A stretch of 64,000 nucleotides of DNA from Thalassotalea sp. (GTDB taxonomy: Bacteria > Pseudomonadota > Gammaproteobacteria > Enterobacterales > Alteromonadaceae): NCBI GenBank assembly GCA_022448425.1, contig JAKVCY010000005.1:62001-126000 (forward strand). The letters are read 5' to 3'. The notes under the pieces were generated by a model. That model saw only the letters and a list, made by a program, of their open reading frames with translations, was not told the DNA's origin and did not search any database. This document shows, piece after piece, positions 56,531 to 64,000 of this stretch. Position numbers and translations under genes: made by a program. Numbering within the stretch: position 1 is the first letter of the stretch; the number at the start of each line of letters is the position of its first letter.

Positions 56531-59500
56531 TTCGTTCATTTGTGAAAAATGGCCGGCTCATGTCGCTGGTCATTGCGCTACTTATTGTCTCTGGCCTTGG
56601 CGCATTATCTACTCTGCCACGTACAGAAGATCCGCGTATTCAAAACCGAAATGCTAGCGTACTTACCCAATTTCCAGGCGCGAGTGCTGAACGTGTTGAA
56701 GTACTGGTCACAGAAAAAATTGAACAAAAATTGCGTAGAGTACCAGAGATTGATCTCGTCACTTCCGTCTCTCGTCCTAATCTATCTGTCGTTCAAATTA
56801 AACTAAAAGACGAAATAATCGAAACACGGCCTATTTGGTCAAGAGTACGAGATTTAGTCAACGACGTTACGCCAGAGCTCCCAGCCAATATCCTCCAACC
56901 CACACTGGAAGACGATAGAGGTTATGCTTATACCCAATTAATCGCCCTAAACTGGTTACCTGACACTCCGCCAGATATCGCCAGCCTTGGCCGTTACGCT
57001 AATGAATTGCAGAACCGCTTGCGCTTAGTGGATGGTACTGATTTAGTGTCTATCTTTGGTCAAGGGAATGAAGAAATAACGGTAACTATCGACCAAGGCA
57101 AAGCGGCACAGTTAAAGCTGACCAGCCAAGAAATATCTCAACAGATTCACTTAGCTGATGCCAAAGTTGCGGCAGGCCAATTGGTGAATCACAGAAACCA
57201 ATTACAAGTAGAGCTTACCGGCGCACTCAACGATGTTGAGCGAATTCGTGCGATTCCTCTTCGTTCAGCAGACAATGGCTCTATTCTAACTCTTGGCGAT
57301 GTGGCAGAAGTTAGAAAAGCCCTAGCTTGGCCAGCAAGCGAGATTGCTATTGTTAATGACAAGCCTGCATTGGTCGTCGCCACGCGCATGTTACCTGACT
57401 TAAGAATTGACCGTTGGACAGCCATTGTAGAGAAAACGCTAGCGTCATTCACTCCTATCCTTCCTGATACCATAGCAGTGGAAGTACTGTTCGACCAAAA
57501 TACTTATACAGAAGTGCGCTTGGGTGATTTGATCGATAATATTTCTGTCGGTTTTGTACTTATTACACTTGTACTCTTGGTAACATTGGGGTGGCGTAGC
57601 GCAATTATCGTTGCCTCCAGCTTACCACTCACCGTGTTGTTTACGCTTGCCTTGATGAATGCTTATGGCCTGCCTATTCATCAGATGTCAGTAACAGGTT
57701 TAGTAGTCGCACTGGGCATAATGGTTGATAACGCCATCGTAATGACAGATACCATTCAGAGCAGGCGCCAACAAGGATTTAGACGTTTAGATAGTGTCGG
57801 CTATGCAGTGAAACATTTGTGGCAACCGCTAATGGGGTCCACTATTACCACGATTTTAGCCTTCATGCCGATTGTACTGATGCCCGGCCCAGCAGGTGAA
57901 TTCGTTAGCGGTATCGCACTCAGTGTTATCTTCTCGCTTATCGGTTCGTATCTTATTTCCCATACGATCGTTGCTGGACTTGCGGGTCGCTTTTTACCTA
58001 AAAATAAAGGAGATAGCAGTGCTTGGTACAACGTAGGAATACAGCTACCAACGCTAAGTTCACTGTTTAGGCGCTCACTCGACTTTACCTTGACGCATAG
58101 ACGTTCAATGATACTCGTTGTGTTTTTATTGCCGTTTTTTGGCTTTTTGGCAGCCAAACACTTAACCGAGCAGTTCTTTCCACCTTCAGACCGCGACATG
58201 TTCCAAATTGAAGTCTTTATGCCCGCTCAAAGTAGCATCGACAATACCAAGTCGATGACAGATGAATTATCTGCCTACTTGTATCAACAAGATGGTATCT
58301 ATCAGGTGCGTTGGTTTATCGGTAAAAATGCCCCGTCGTTCTACTACAATATGGTGCCAAGCAAAGACGGACTGCCGAACTATGCGCAAGGCATGATTAC
58401 CGCTGAGGATTTTAGAGCTGCCAATCGATTAATTCCGGCGCTGCAAAAAGATATTGATAATGCTTTTCCACAAGCTCAAATTTTAGTGCGAAAGTTAGAA
58501 CAAGGTCCTCCATTTAATGCCCCATTGGAATTAAGAATCTTCGGCCCTAACCTAGATACCTTAAAATCTATTGGTGACGACGTAAGGCGCGTCATGTTTA
58601 CTACTGAAGACATTGTTCATACACGTGCCACATTACAGCCAGGGATACCAAAAGTCTGGGTAGATACAGATGAAGCAACCGCTGCGATATCGGGATTGTC
58701 ATTAGTCAACATCGCTCAGCAGCTTAGCCATTCACTTTCAGGACAAGTCAATGGTTCAATCATCGAGGCCACCGAGTCAATTCCGGTAAGAGTCAGGTTT
58801 GAAAACAGCGCCCGCAATGAGTTAAGCGATTTAGCTAACATCAATCTCACAAGCGCGAATTCAGCTGAACCTATTCCACTTAGTACATTATCAGAGGTAT
58901 CGATCAAGCCTTCGCGTGGCGCTATCCCGCATCGTGATGGCATGCGAGTAAATGTGATTGAGGGCTATATAGTTGCAGGGATATTGCCGGCAACCGTATT
59001 GGCGCGAGTACAGGAAAATCTTGCAACCGCAGACTTTGACTTACCAGCAGGATACCGTATCGAAGTAGGTGGTGAATCTGCAGAACGAGATTCAGCAGTG
59101 AGCCAACTTCTTGCCAGTGTCGGCGTTATTTTTACGCTGCTGATTGCTATCGTAGTGTTGTCATTCAATTCATTCAGACTAAGCGCCATCATCTTTTTCT
59201 CGGCGTTTCAATCAATAGGGTTAGGGCTATTGAGTATATTCCTGTTTGACTACCCATTTGGCTTTACGGTGATTATTGGTCTACTCGGCTTGATGGGGTT
59301 AGCAATTAATGCAACTATCGTCATTATCGCTGAACTGAAGTCAAATGAGAAAGCTGCTTCAGGAAATAAAGAAGCTATCATTGATGGCGTGCTAAGTTGT
59401 ACTAGACACATCACTTCAACAACCATTACGACGGTTGGTGGTTTCTTACCCTTGATACTGGCAGGCGGTGGATTCTGGCCCCCGTTTGCTGTCGCAGTTG

Positions 59501-59622
59501 CAGGCGGTACTGTGCTGACGACCCTACTGTCTTTCTATTTCGTTCCTGCGGCATTCTCGCTATTTAGCAACCATAAGACCTTCGAGCCTACCAAGGTTGA
59601 AGCAATAGCTCATAGCAACTAG
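56527..59622 (+). CDS. RND efflux pump, inner-membrane transporter
   Basis: This proton-driven transporter of the AcrB superfamily has 1031 residues and 12 membrane helices in two homologous halves, each with a large periplasmic domain. Helix 4 carries the proton-relay Asp in GIMVDNAIVMTD (AcrB itself has two adjacent Asp here). The sequence resembles pumps for organic toxicants; the substrate cannot be told. It is co-transcribed with the adaptor under the TetR-type regulator. Confidence 0.94.
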   Translation: MIRSFVKNGRLMSLVIALLIVSGLGALSTLPRTEDPRIQNRNASVLTQFPGASAERVEVLVTEKIEQKLRRVPEIDLVTSVSRPNLSVVQIKLKDEIIETRPIWSRVRDLVNDVTPELPANILQPTLEDDRGYAYTQLIALNWLPDTPPDIASLGRYANELQNRLRLVDGTDLVSIFGQGNEEITVTIDQGKAAQLKLTSQEISQQIHLADAKVAAGQLVNHRNQLQVELTGALNDVERIRAIPLRSADNGSILTLGDVAEVRKALAWPASEIAIVNDKPALVVATRMLPDLRIDRWTAIVEKTLASFTPILPDTIAVEVLFDQNTYTEVRLGDLIDNISVGFVLITLVLLVTLGWRSAIIVASSLPLTVLFTLALMNAYGLPIHQMSVTGLVVALGIMVDNAIVMTDTIQSRRQQGFRRLDSVGYAVKHLWQPLMGSTITTILAFMPIVLMPGPAGEFVSGIALSVIFSLIGSYLISHTIVAGLAGRFLPKNKGDSSAWYNVGIQLPTLSSLFRRSLDFTLTHRRSMILVVFLLPFFGFLAAKHLTEQFFPPSDRDMFQIEVFMPAQSSIDNTKSMTDELSAYLYQQDGIYQVRWFIGKNAPSFYYNMVPSKDGLPNYAQGMITAEDFRAANRLIPALQKDIDNAFPQAQILVRKLEQGPPFNAPLELRIFGPNLDTLKSIGDDVRRVMFTTEDIVHTRATLQPGIPKVWVDTDEATAAISGLSLVNIAQQLSHSLSGQVNGSIIEATESIPVRVRFENSARNELSDLANINLTSANSAEPIPLSTLSEVSIKPSRGAIPHRDGMRVNVIEGYIVAGILPATVLARVQENLATADFDLPAGYRIEVGGESAERDSAVSQLLASVGVIFTLLIAIVVLSFNSFRLSAIIFFSAFQSIGLGLLSIFLFDYPFGFTVIIGLLGLMGLAINATIVIIAELKSNEKAASGNKEAIIDGVLSCTRHITSTTITTVGGFLPLILAGGGFWPPFAVAVAGGTVLTTLLSFYFVPAAFSLFSNHKTFEPTKVEAIAHSN

Positions 59623-59670
59623 GTCTGCTTTCTAAATACAAAGATATTGGCATAGGAATGAACGAGCCTT

Positions 59671-59704
59671 GGAGCATTTAGCATAGATGAATGCTATTTG
59701 CTCC
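59671..59704. repeat. Hairpin after the RND gene
   Basis: GGAGCA/TGCTCC arms enclose a TAGCAT/ATGCTA stem with one two-base mismatch between them. It lies 49 bases after the RND stop. There is no following T run, so it may be a weak or Rho-assisted terminator. Confidence 0.5.
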
Positions 59705-59808
59705 ACAATTTAATACGATGATTTATATTGCTAAACTTGGGAAAAGAAGCTTTGCTTCAAAAAATTGATGATGAGAATAATCGAAAGTTAGTCAGGGACT
59801 AATCCAGT

Positions 59809-59967
59809 TTATTTATCTGGATTAAAGCCCTGTTTAATCCTTTCTATGCGCTCTTGGTGTTTGTGATGTGCATTTAATGCGGCCACCGCAAATGCCCCAA
59901 TAATAGCGACAATAGGAATCAGTAATGATAGGACTTCTGGTCGTAATATCTGACTTAACCACTCCAT
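59809..59967 (-). CDS. Small membrane protein (52 residues) after rraB
   Basis: This gene is too short for the usual ORF cut-off, but well supported. A strong AAAGGAG lies 8 bases before its ATG. The protein starts MEWLSQILRPEV, has one membrane helix (about residues 12-32, LSLLIPIVAIIGAFAVAAL), and ends in a charged tail with HHKHQERIERIKQGF. It follows rraB by 29 bases on the same strand, in the plsC-rraB operon. Single-span proteins with this tail are common but mostly unstudied; the function is unknown. Confidence 0.75.
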   Translation of the reverse strand: MEWLSQILRPEVLSLLIPIVAIIGAFAVAALNAHHKHQERIERIKQGFNPDK

Positions 59968-59996
59968 GAATTTACTCCTTTATTTAGATTGAACAA

Positions 59997-60347
59997 TTAT
60001 TCTTCAAAATAGGTACCCCAGCCATCATAATCGACTTTACACTGTTGTGCTAGTGCTACCATTTTTTGTGTCTCATCTAAGATTAGCTCAGCTTCCAGAT
60101 ATTGCTCAGTAATAATATCAAAAGCAAATACCTTTTCGCCCGTCTCTAACTCAGCTTCTTCAGGCTCTTCAACCTCTAAACCCATTTTAAATGCTGCGAT
60201 AGCCGCTTTCTCCAATAGGTTAAAATCTGGTGAAGAGAAATGATGTTCTATTGTGTGATGAGCCTCTTCATTGCTGCCATCTTCTAAGAGCTCATTTACT
60301 AAGGATTCAGTATATTCAGTCCAATACTCAAGTTCTTCATTGGTCAT
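59997..60347 (-). CDS. rraB: RNase E inhibitor RraB
   Basis: RraB binds RNase E and modulates mRNA decay. It has about 116 residues, acidic, with family segments NELLEDGSNEEAHHTIEHHF, EKAAIAAFKMG and the C-terminal DYDGWGTYFEE. The start at 60347 (MTNEEL) follows GGAGATAAG and is preferred over the longer frame that overlaps plsC. It starts 4 bases after the plsC stop. The E. coli protein has a longer acidic tail that is absent here. Confidence 0.93.
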   Translation of the reverse strand: MTNEELEYWTEYTESLVNELLEDGSNEEAHHTIEHHFSSPDFNLLEKAAIAAFKMGLEVEEPEEAELETGEKVFAFDIITEQYLEAELILDETQKMVALAQQCKVDYDGWGTYFEE

Positions 60348-60351
60348 GGGC

Positions 60352-61095
60352 TTACTTATCTCCTTTCTTCGCAGGTAACTCGGTACCTGTTTCAACACTT
60401 AATTCGTTAATCTTCTCTAGCATAGATGCTCTCACGCGATCTGTCAGACCTCTAACATCTGATTTGTCTTCTTCAGACAGATATACCGGCGGCAAATACT
60501 CAATTATCATTTTACCATTATCCCAGCGGTTTAAATCGATAACTCCGCAGGTATTGCTGGCACAAACAGGTACGATAGGTACGTCAGCCTGGACAGCTGT
60601 TCGGAAAGCCCCAGTTTTGAACTTCAATAAGCCACGACCGTAGCTGCGAGTGCCTTCAGGGAAAAGCCAAACAGAGAGTTTCTTTTCTCGAATTTTGTCA
60701 GCAGCAGAGAAAATTGTTCCCATCGCTTTATTCGTATTTTTGCGGTCAATTAGGATATTACCGGTCAGCCAGTACATCTGACCGAAAAAAGGAATCCACT
60801 TCAGGCTTTTTTTACCGATGCTCACGGTATGCGGTTGAACCGCTGATGCAACAGTGAACAAATCATATGAGTTTTGATGGTTACATACATAAACCATAGG
60901 CTCATGCTTACTGACGTCGTAAGGCACGCGAACCTCTACCGATAACCCAATCAGTTTATGTAATTTGCCGACAAGTTTTGCGGCATGCTGAACATTATTG
61001 CGATGAAATGGACGCAGCAAACTAAAAATGATGGCGTATAAGGAAATTAATACTAACGCCACGGCTAATAGCACAATTCGAATTACAGCTAACAA
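60352..61095 (-). CDS. plsC: 1-acylglycerol-3-phosphate acyltransferase
   Basis: PlsC acylates lysophosphatidic acid to phosphatidic acid in membrane lipid synthesis. It has 247 residues: an N-terminal membrane helix (about 4-25), the catalytic HX4D motif in NHQNSYD and the substrate motif LFPEGTRSYG. It is first in plsC-rraB-small protein. Confidence 0.93.
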   Translation of the reverse strand: MLAVIRIVLLAVALVLISLYAIIFSLLRPFHRNNVQHAAKLVGKLHKLIGLSVEVRVPYDVSKHEPMVYVCNHQNSYDLFTVASAVQPHTVSIGKKSLKWIPFFGQMYWLTGNILIDRKNTNKAMGTIFSAADKIREKKLSVWLFPEGTRSYGRGLLKFKTGAFRTAVQADVPIVPVCASNTCGVIDLNRWDNGKMIIEYLPPVYLSEEDKSDVRGLTDRVRASMLEKINELSVETGTELPAKKGDK

Positions 61096-61214
61096 ACGAT
61101 AAGCCCTACTTGATGAATAAGTCGCGCAGTATACATGTATTCGCTGAAATGGTTAATAATAGCGCGCCTAATTCACCAATTAACGCGCTATTACGTAATT
61201 ACGCTAGGAAAAAA

Positions 61215-62216
61215 CTACAATGCATTGGTCAATGCGAAGCCCAGTCCCAGTCGCTGCTGGTTATGATCATAATCAATCAAGCTTTCACCATAACCGGTTG
61301 AGTACTGCACATAACCTCGCAGTCTACCCCAAAGCGGGAACGTCATACCAAAGTTTAGAGCGCCATGGTGCTCAGCAAAATTTTGACGGCCAGATAACGT
61401 AAATTCTAGGTCTTCCCACTCATAAACTGTGCCGATTTCGAAGTGCCCCATATAATCTAGAATATCTGGGTTGTCATCACCGCTATCCGTTCCGGGTACA
61501 CGCTCGTCTTCTTTCAATCGATACCAAGGCTTGAAATAAAATGCCCAATTGTCTTTTTCGTATAAGAAATTCAGGTAAACACGATTCCAACTACGAGAGA
61601 GAATTTGACCACGGCCGTTAGACTGATGCTCTACACCCACTACAAGTCCGGTATTACCGCCACCTGGGTGCCAATCTAGAGGTGTCATATAGAAAACTTC
61701 AGGTTTGTAATTCGTTTCTCTAAATGGCTTAGAGATATTGTGCGAATATATCTGCCACCAAGATTGAAGCGTGAAACCAAAATATAGCGCATCGCCTTTA
61801 CGGAATATTTCATCGGCTAACAATGGCACTTTTAAGCTAACCTGAAATTTAGCTTCCATATCTTCCAGACTATCAGACCAGCCACCAAAGTCTTGATATG
61901 CTTCAGTGTTTATGCCGTCGGTAACAGAAATTGGCAAAATATAGTTCATGTGGTGAGGCGTAATAACATATGGGTCGAACTCTTTCTGACGCTCTGCCAC
62001 AATACGTGAAGAAATCGCACCCAATTTAATACCATCAATCTCTTTGGGGCGACATTTGGCGCGAATATCCGCAACAGTCATAGAGCTTCTTGCCGATCGA
62101 ATCGCCTGCAACAAACAATCATCTTCTGTCAATGTTTCCTCAGCATTAACGCTCAGTGAGGAAACAAATGTAGTGAGGGATAACAAACAACCAATCGTTA
62201 GTAGTCTTATCATCAT
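61215..62216 (-). CDS. pldA: Outer-membrane phospholipase A (OMPLA)
   Basis: This outer-membrane enzyme hydrolyses phospholipids that reach the outer leaflet and active only as a dimer. It has 333 residues with a signal peptide ending near SVNA. The active-site region VEHQSNGRGQILSRSWNRVY (about 177-196) carries the His, Ser and Asn of OMPLA (His142, Ser144, Asn156 in E. coli). A 12-strand barrel follows. An inverted repeat AATAGCGCG/CGCGCTATT (61157-61191) lies after the stop. Confidence 0.94.
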   Translation of the reverse strand: MMIRLLTIGCLLSLTTFVSSLSVNAEETLTEDDCLLQAIRSARSSMTVADIRAKCRPKEIDGIKLGAISSRIVAERQKEFDPYVITPHHMNYILPISVTDGINTEAYQDFGGWSDSLEDMEAKFQVSLKVPLLADEIFRKGDALYFGFTLQSWWQIYSHNISKPFRETNYKPEVFYMTPLDWHPGGGNTGLVVGVEHQSNGRGQILSRSWNRVYLNFLYEKDNWAFYFKPWYRLKEDERVPGTDSGDDNPDILDYMGHFEIGTVYEWEDLEFTLSGRQNFAEHHGALNFGMTFPLWGRLRGYVQYSTGYGESLIDYDHNQQRLGLGFALTNAL

Positions 62217-62234
62217 CTTATCTCTATTTTATTA

Positions 62235-62810
62235 TTATCGAGGGTCCGTTTCTGAAATCCCAGGACGCGTTATTTCTGCTTCCACAAAAGCTAACAAAGC
62301 TGGATATTTATCTAATGGCAGTAGCGCTCTGAATAGTACCCAATCTAACAAGCAATAAAGACAAATTGATGAATAGTCCCAGTTACCAAATTCGCCGGCT
62401 GCCGCTTTATCTTCAAGCTGCTGAAATACTAATGCCAGTCTTTCATGTTGAAAGCTAAACAACATCACATCTTGATTCGTATCCAATTCAGACCTTTTAC
62501 CCATCATTAACGTGACGAGAGCATCATTGGCAGCATCAATCAAAGTCAGTGTATTTTCTTGATGCCAAGTCATCGCTGGTTGACCAAATTTTTCGGCAAG
62601 ATAACGGAAAATCACGCGAGAGTCATAGATCGACATATCACCATCAGTTAAAAATGGTACTTTTAACGCAGGTGTTTTTTGCTGTAGTGTTTCACGCCCT
62701 TTTTCATCGTAGATGTCAATAACTTCAAACGCTATCTCTGCACCAATATCAGCGCCATATAGCCGGATCCTTCTCGTGTATGGGGAGGGGACAGTTCCGA
62801 AAAGCTTCAT
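62235..62810 (-). CDS. Glutathione S-transferase family protein
   Basis: This cytosolic protein has 191 residues. The N-terminal thioredoxin-like domain has SPYTRRIRLYG (likely Ser/Tyr glutathione site), VPFLTDGDMSIYDSRVI with the cis-Pro and the Ser of the glutathione-binding motif. The C-terminal all-helical domain is short. The specific substrate is unknown. It lies 18 bases before pldA on the same strand. Confidence 0.88.
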   Translation of the reverse strand: MKLFGTVPSPYTRRIRLYGADIGAEIAFEVIDIYDEKGRETLQQKTPALKVPFLTDGDMSIYDSRVIFRYLAEKFGQPAMTWHQENTLTLIDAANDALVTLMMGKRSELDTNQDVMLFSFQHERLALVFQQLEDKAAAGEFGNWDYSSICLYCLLDWVLFRALLPLDKYPALLAFVEAEITRPGISETDPR

Positions 62811-62884
62811 TAAACTTCCTTTGTCAATTTCATCTGTTAAGCGTATATCAAGAATAACATATGTAAAGTAATGAAATAAAAATA

Positions 62885-62913
62885 AAAAAGGCCAGCAAAA
62901 GCTGACCTTTTAG
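62885..62913 (-). terminator. Terminator after the acyl-CoA dehydrogenase
   Basis: AAAAGGTCAGC and GCTGGCCTTTT (with one G-T pair) form a stem with a T4 loop, followed leftward by a T-rich tract. It ends the acyl-CoA dehydrogenase transcript. Confidence 0.8.
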
Positions 62914-62931
62914 ATTCTATATGATGCCTAA

Positions 62932-64000
62932 TTAGAATAAATCTTCTTCGATATCGAACAATACGTCACTCGCCTGACTTGCAGTGTTAATCAGTGAAAT
63001 ACGACGTGGTAATAATCGCGCGAAATAGTATCGAGCAGTCTTAATTTTAGACTGATAGAAGTCATCACCACTGTCTTGTTTCGCTAACGCAGCTTTGGCC
63101 ATTCGTGCCCAAATGTAAGCCATTGCTGTGTAGCCAAAAACATGAAGATAGTCGTTAGCTGCAGTGCCTAACATATTTGGATCTTTCTGGCTGCCAGCAA
63201 CCAAAGTATCCGTAAGTTGCTGTAAATCAGCTAACGCTTCTGCTAGTGGACCAACGAACTCTGCCATTTCTGCACTTTGCTCGGCACTAATGAATGCCTT
63301 AACTTCATCAGCAAAAACAGTGAACATGGTACCTTTAGACGCAACAACTTTACGTGCAAGTAAGTCCATCGCCTGTATACCGTTAGTGCCTTCATAAATT
63401 TGTGTGATACGAGTATCACGCACTAACTGCTCTTGGCCCCATTCGCGAATGAAACCGTGACCACCAAAGACTTGCTGACCAGCAACTGTTGATTCAAAAC
63501 CGATATCAGTGAAGAACGCTTTAGCAATCGGCGTTAATAATGCGGCTAAGGTATCACCCCTTTTCTGAGCTTCGCCTTCGGCGTAAGTTGAGTAATCCAG
63601 CTGCATTGAGATGTATGACGACAGCGCGCGAGAGCCTTCATTGAGTGCCTTCATGTTCAGTAACATGCGGCGTACATCACCATGAACCAAAATCGAATCT
63701 GCTGCAGTATCAGGTGATTTAGCACCTGTTAATGAACGGCCTTGAATACGCTCTTTGGCATATTCCAAAGCGTTTTGGTATGAACGCTCAGCGCTACCAA
63801 TTGCCTGAATACCGACACCAACACGTTCAAAGTTCATCATAGTGAACATGCACGCTAAGCCTTTGTTAACTTCGCCAACAAGGTAACCTTTTGCATCATC
63901 AAAGTTCATCACACACGTTGCTGAACCATGAATACCCATTTTATGTTCGATTGAACCACAGCTAACGCCATTTGCCTCACCTAAACTACCGTCGTCATTA
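62932..64000 (-). CDS. Acyl-CoA dehydrogenase, C-terminal part (runs off edge)
   Basis: This FAD-dependent enzyme performs the first step of fatty-acid beta-oxidation. The frame stays open to the window edge (reading ...DDGSLGEANGVSCGSIEHKMGIHG), so the start lies outside. It shows the middle and C-terminal domains, with RVGVGIQAIGSAERSYQNALEYAKERIQG, the catalytic-region QQVFGGHGFIREWGQEQLVRD and QIYEGTNGIQAMDLLARK. A C-terminal extension matches the long (about 590-residue) acyl-CoA dehydrogenases. Confidence 0.93.
   Translation of the reverse strand, partial: NDDGSLGEANGVSCGSIEHKMGIHGSATCVMNFDDAKGYLVGEVNKGLACMFTMMNFERVGVGIQAIGSAERSYQNALEYAKERIQGRSLTGAKSPDTAADSILVHGDVRRMLLNMKALNEGSRALSSYISMQLDYSTYAEGEAQKRGDTLAALLTPIAKAFFTDIGFESTVAGQQVFGGHGFIREWGQEQLVRDTRITQIYEGTNGIQAMDLLARKVVASKGTMFTVFADEVKAFISAEQSAEMAEFVGPLAEALADLQQLTDTLVAGSQKDPNMLGTAANDYLHVFGYTAMAYIWARMAKAALAKQDSGDDFYQSKIKTARYYFARLLPRRISLINTASQASDVLFDIEEDLF

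Noticed and set aside
59997-60398. Longer RraB starting at 60398
   Set aside because: The extra 17 residues overlap plsC in another frame and precede the conserved family start; MTNEEL at 60347 has the better context.

Overview
The window looks like the chromosome of a marine gammaproteobacterium of the order Alteromonadales. A Colwelliaceae-like source (Colwellia, Thalassotalea) fits best. The reasons are low-to-moderate G+C, the conserved blocks recA/mutS, lptF-lptG//pepA-holC-valS and a split ccm cluster, a PEP-CTERM protein, a DUF3718-like protein, and a non-PTS N-acetylglucosamine pathway with NagR-type operators. The genus is inferred; no rRNA gene is present.

Layout. 0-12.9 kb: a small membrane ORF, recA with an SOS promoter, mutS, a MITE-like insertion (4448-4655), an unknown gene, a secreted GH13 amylase broken by one frameshift, a decayed LysR regulator, the formaldehyde-detoxification pair frmA-fghA, a secreted repeat protein, a PEP-CTERM serine protease and a secreted DUF2268-like metalloprotease. 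13.0-18.4 kb: an accessory island abutting tRNA-Leu(CAA). It holds a tandem AAA+ ATPase, a DUF6641-like protein and an ABC/AAA_13-type ATPase whose C-terminal domain carries an R-x3-E...H pattern like that of PrrC/RloC anticodon nucleases. The left edge cuts a TPR gene. A decayed second tRNA-Leu copy lies on the right.

18.4-36.4 kb is core: an RDD protein, lptFG (lipopolysaccharide export), pepA-holC-valS, a cold-shock gene with a long leader, hemH, a glutathione peroxidase, and the cytochrome c maturation genes as two divergent operons (ccmFGHI leftward, ccmABCDE rightward).

36.4-54.4 kb is a chitin/N-acetylglucosamine locus. One leftward operon runs GH20 hexosaminidase-nagK-nagB-II-nagA-nagP. 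A second leftward cluster runs TonB receptor-SapC-two flavin-dependent halogenase homologues. A TPR-sulfotransferase and the LacI-type regulator (NagR) read rightward. Three palindromes of the TGACAGCG(C/T)TGTCA type sit in the two key promoter regions, so uptake, catabolism, the sulfotransferase and the halogenase-like genes are probably one regulon.

54.5-64 kb: a TetR regulator divergent from an RND efflux pair with two strong palindromic operators between them; a leftward plsC-rraB-small membrane protein operon whose 52-residue last member is easy to overlook; pldA, a glutathione S-transferase, and an acyl-CoA dehydrogenase that runs off the right edge.

The most unusual parts are the tRNA-Leu island with its nuclease-like ATPase, and the NagR-linked halogenase/SapC/sulfotransferase set, whose chemistry is unknown. 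All family assignments come from reading motifs; no database search was run.
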